Below, one piece after another: positions 62,340 to 64,000 of a DNA stretch of 64,000 nucleotides. Source of the stretch: Halorhabdus tiamatea SARL4B. GTDB taxonomy: Archaea > Halobacteriota > Halobacteria > Halobacteriales > Haloarculaceae. The notes beneath the pieces were generated by a model. That model saw only the letters and a program-made list of their open reading frames with translations, was not told the DNA's origin and made no database searches. The stretch is taken from positions 2,542,001 to 2,606,000 of the forward strand of contig NC_021921.1 in the NCBI RefSeq assembly GCF_000470655.1, given 5' to 3'. The stretch's first letter is position 1. Each line of letters starts with the position of its first letter. A program made the position numbers and the translations under genes.

Positions 62340-63521
62340 TCAGCGGTCTCGGCGGACGCGTTCGCCCGGCTCGGTGGTGGCCCCGCCCGAGAGCGTGACG
62401 CCGGGTTCGAGACTCGTATTGATCCCTGTTTTGACGCCGTCACCAGCGACGACGCCGAACTTGCGTCGCCCTGTCGAGACACGTTCGCCTTTGACGGTCA
62501 GGGACACGTCAGCGCCGTCGTGACGGAGGTTAGCGACGTTCGTGCCGGCCCCGAAGTTGACGTCCTGGCCGAGGACGCTGTCGCCGACGTAGGAGAGATG
62601 CGGGACGTTGGTCCCGCGGCGGAGGACGCTGTTTTTGATCTCGACGCCGTTGCCGACGTGGACGTCCGGGCCCAGATAGGTCGCGCCGCGAACGTAGGTG
62701 TTCGGGCCGACCGACGCGCCTGCGCCGACGTAGACTGGCCCCTCGATCACGACGCCCGGTTCGATCGTCGCGCCGTCCGCGACGACGACCGTCCCTCGGA
62801 GTTCGGCGTCGTCGCTGACCGTCCCCTGGATGTTCCCGTCGAGTTCCCCGAGCAGTGTCTCGTTTGCTTCGAGCAACTCCCAGGGGCGGCCGACGTCACG
62901 CCAGCGGTCGAGGGTGACTGGCGTCACCTCGTGTTCGTCGATCATCTGGGCGACGACGTCGGTGATCTCGTACTCGCCGCGATCGCTCTCGGGGACGTCG
63001 AGCCACTCGATGGCCGCTTCCGGGAAGACGTACGCGCCGGTGTTCGCGAGGTTCGTCGGCGGCTCTTCGGGTTTTTCGACGATGTCGGTGACGACGCCGT
63101 CGGTGACGGAGACCACGCCGTAGTTCGAGGGGACCTCGACCTCGTAGGTCGCCAGCGCCGGCCCGTCGGCGAACAGTCGTTCGATCGCCGCCGGATCGTA
63201 GAGGTTGTCGCCGTTCAACACCGCAAACGCGCCATCGAGTTTCGAACGCGCGGCCCGCACGGCGTCTGCGGTGCCAGCCTGTTGCTCCTGGACGGCGAAG
63301 GTGACCGGGACGCCGCGATACGAGTCGCCGAAAAACGACCGGACCGCCTCGGCCTCGTAGCCCACCACGACGACGAGTTCCGAGGCCCCGGCGTCGACGG
63401 CTGCATCTGCGACGTGGGCGACTAGCGGCCGCCCGGCGACGGGGAGCATCGGTTTCGGTGTCGATTCCGTCAACGGCCCCATTCGGGTTCCCTGGCCGGC
63501 AGCGAGGACCACGGTTTGCAT
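62340..63521 (-). CDS. Bifunctional sugar-1-phosphate nucleotidylyltransferase / acyltransferase (GlmU-like)
   Basis: A 393-residue protein. The N-terminal nucleotidyltransferase has 'VVLAAGQGTRMGPLTESTPK', the L-x(2)-G-x-G-T-R-x-x-P-K-P-type motif, and 'AVLNGDNLYDPAAIERLFAD'. The C-terminal ~150 residues are left-handed beta-helix hexapeptide repeats ('ATIEPGVVIEGPVYVGAGAS'). It makes NDP-sugars, probably UDP-GlcNAc or dTDP-glucose-type, for surface glycans. The start at 63521 (MQTVVLAAG) is preferred over a longer frame. It is divergent from metG. Confidence 0.9.
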   Translation of the reverse strand: MQTVVLAAGQGTRMGPLTESTPKPMLPVAGRPLVAHVADAAVDAGASELVVVVGYEAEAVRSFFGDSYRGVPVTFAVQEQQAGTADAVRAARSKLDGAFAVLNGDNLYDPAAIERLFADGPALATYEVEVPSNYGVVSVTDGVVTDIVEKPEEPPTNLANTGAYVFPEAAIEWLDVPESDRGEYEITDVVAQMIDEHEVTPVTLDRWRDVGRPWELLEANETLLGELDGNIQGTVSDDAELRGTVVVADGATIEPGVVIEGPVYVGAGASVGPNTYVRGATYLGPDVHVGNGVEIKNSVLRRGTNVPHLSYVGDSVLGQDVNFGAGTNVANLRHDGADVSLTVKGERVSTGRRKFGVVAGDGVKTGINTSLEPGVTLSGGATTEPGERVRRDR

Positions 63522-63633
63522 GCTCGATATGTTCACCGGCCCGTCATTAACAGTGTCGGCTCGTCTTCGCAACGCCAGTCAGTCCTGACCGCAAACCATC
63601 GCGTTAATGAGTCCACTGGCGTTACCTCGTCGT

Positions 63634-64000
63634 ATGAGCCACGAGGAGTTCCCCACGGACAACCCCGCTGTGGTGACCTGCGGGTTGCCATACGCGAACG
63701 GCGATCTACATATCGGTCACCTGCGGACGTACGTCGGTGGCGACGTACTGACTCGCTCCCTGGAGAAACTCGGCCAGCAGACGGCCTTCGTCTCCGGATC
63801 GGACATGCACGGCACGCCGATCGCCGTCCAGGCGATCCAGGACGACATCGACCCCGAGGCGTTCGCCCTGGAGTACCACGAACAGTACAAGCAGACGTTC
63901 CCGCGCTTCGACGTCGACTTCGACAACTACGGCCACACCCACCAGGAGACCAATCGTGAGCTGACCCACGAGATCGTCGAATCGCTCGAACGCGAAGGCT
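63634..64000 (+). CDS. metG: Methionyl-tRNA synthetase, N-terminal part (runs off the window)
   Basis: The first 122 codons of MetRS. The class I HIGH motif is 'LPYANGDLHIGHLRTYV' at residues ~18-34, and 'VSGSDMHGTPIAVQAIQDD' follows, the methionine-binding region with D-x-H-G-T. The remainder lies beyond 64000. It is divergent from the GlmU-like gene. Confidence 0.95.
   Translation, partial: MSHEEFPTDNPAVVTCGLPYANGDLHIGHLRTYVGGDVLTRSLEKLGQQTAFVSGSDMHGTPIAVQAIQDDIDPEAFALEYHEQYKQTFPRFDVDFDNYGHTHQETNRELTHEIVESLEREG

Noticed and set aside
1-64000. CRISPR arrays, tRNA or rRNA genes
   Set aside because: No regularly spaced repeat clusters and no tRNA cloverleaf or rRNA core sequences were noticed on reading; a covariance search would be decisive.

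Overview
The window is a GC-rich chromosomal segment of a halophilic archaeon (class Halobacteria). Encoded proteins are strongly acidic. The segment carries archaeal ether-lipid enzymes, archaeal Elp3, pelota and RqcH, a PGF-CTERM surface protein, Tat/lipobox signals and two copies of an ISH6-type insertion sequence. An L-lactate dehydrogenase-type enzyme would fit a fermentative genus such as Halorhabdus, but that genus guess is inference only.

Layout. 1-12.7 kb: end of aroA, a DUF2391 membrane protein, mutS, a secreted HExxH protein with a PGF-CTERM tail, thiDN, a cupin, an AIR-synthase/HypE-like protein, an AmmeMemoRadiSam radical-SAM enzyme, a CNNM/CBS membrane protein and lactate dehydrogenase. 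12.8-20.7 kb: an ether-lipid neighbourhood with a GGGP-synthase-family protein, a polyprenyl diphosphate synthase (idsA), an unknown all-helical protein with a terpene-synthase-like Asp motif, and a geranylgeranyl reductase, with three uncharacterised membrane proteins between them. 20.8-30.2 kb: aldo/keto reductase, membrane proteins, DUF63, a YcaO cyclodehydratase-like protein behind a TbsP-like regulator, then glyA and folD. 30.2-36.3 kb: a mosaic accessory stretch with a hairpin-rich intergenic region, a PadR regulator, mutY, an AbiEi/AbiEii toxin-antitoxin pair, a beheaded ABC-transporter gene, an FMN reductase and a MITE-like inverted repeat. 36.4-40.4 kb: a DHH/OB-fold protein and elp3.

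40.3-58.5 kb is bounded by two apparently identical 1446-bp ISH6-type elements in opposite orientation, each with its own 8-bp target duplication. The left copy landed on the elp3 stop codon and rewrote the protein's last residues. The right copy interrupts a degenerate polyprenyl-synthetase-like gene. Just inside the left copy lies an AT-rich islet (about 41.8-44.3 kb) with a FilR1-type regulator divergent from a two-gene cassette of unknown function. A PQQ-propeller lipoprotein and a VapB-like antitoxin with a truncated PIN toxin follow. Core genes resume with rqcH and pelA (ribosome rescue), a CruF-like carotenoid protein, a GAF-histidine kinase, a PPOX protein, an MBL hydrolase with a 27-bp tandem duplication, leuS and a TetR regulator.

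58.7-64 kb: a giant RND/MMPL exporter with two TTACTGAA-N6-KTCAA sites in the divergent promoter region, a GlmU-like sugar nucleotidylyltransferase, and the start of metG.

No tRNA, rRNA or CRISPR array was recognised. The most unusual material is the 41.8-44.3 kb cassette, the IS-edited elp3 end, the lipid-cluster protein with an Asp-rich motif, and the shared operator pair next to the IS-broken gene.
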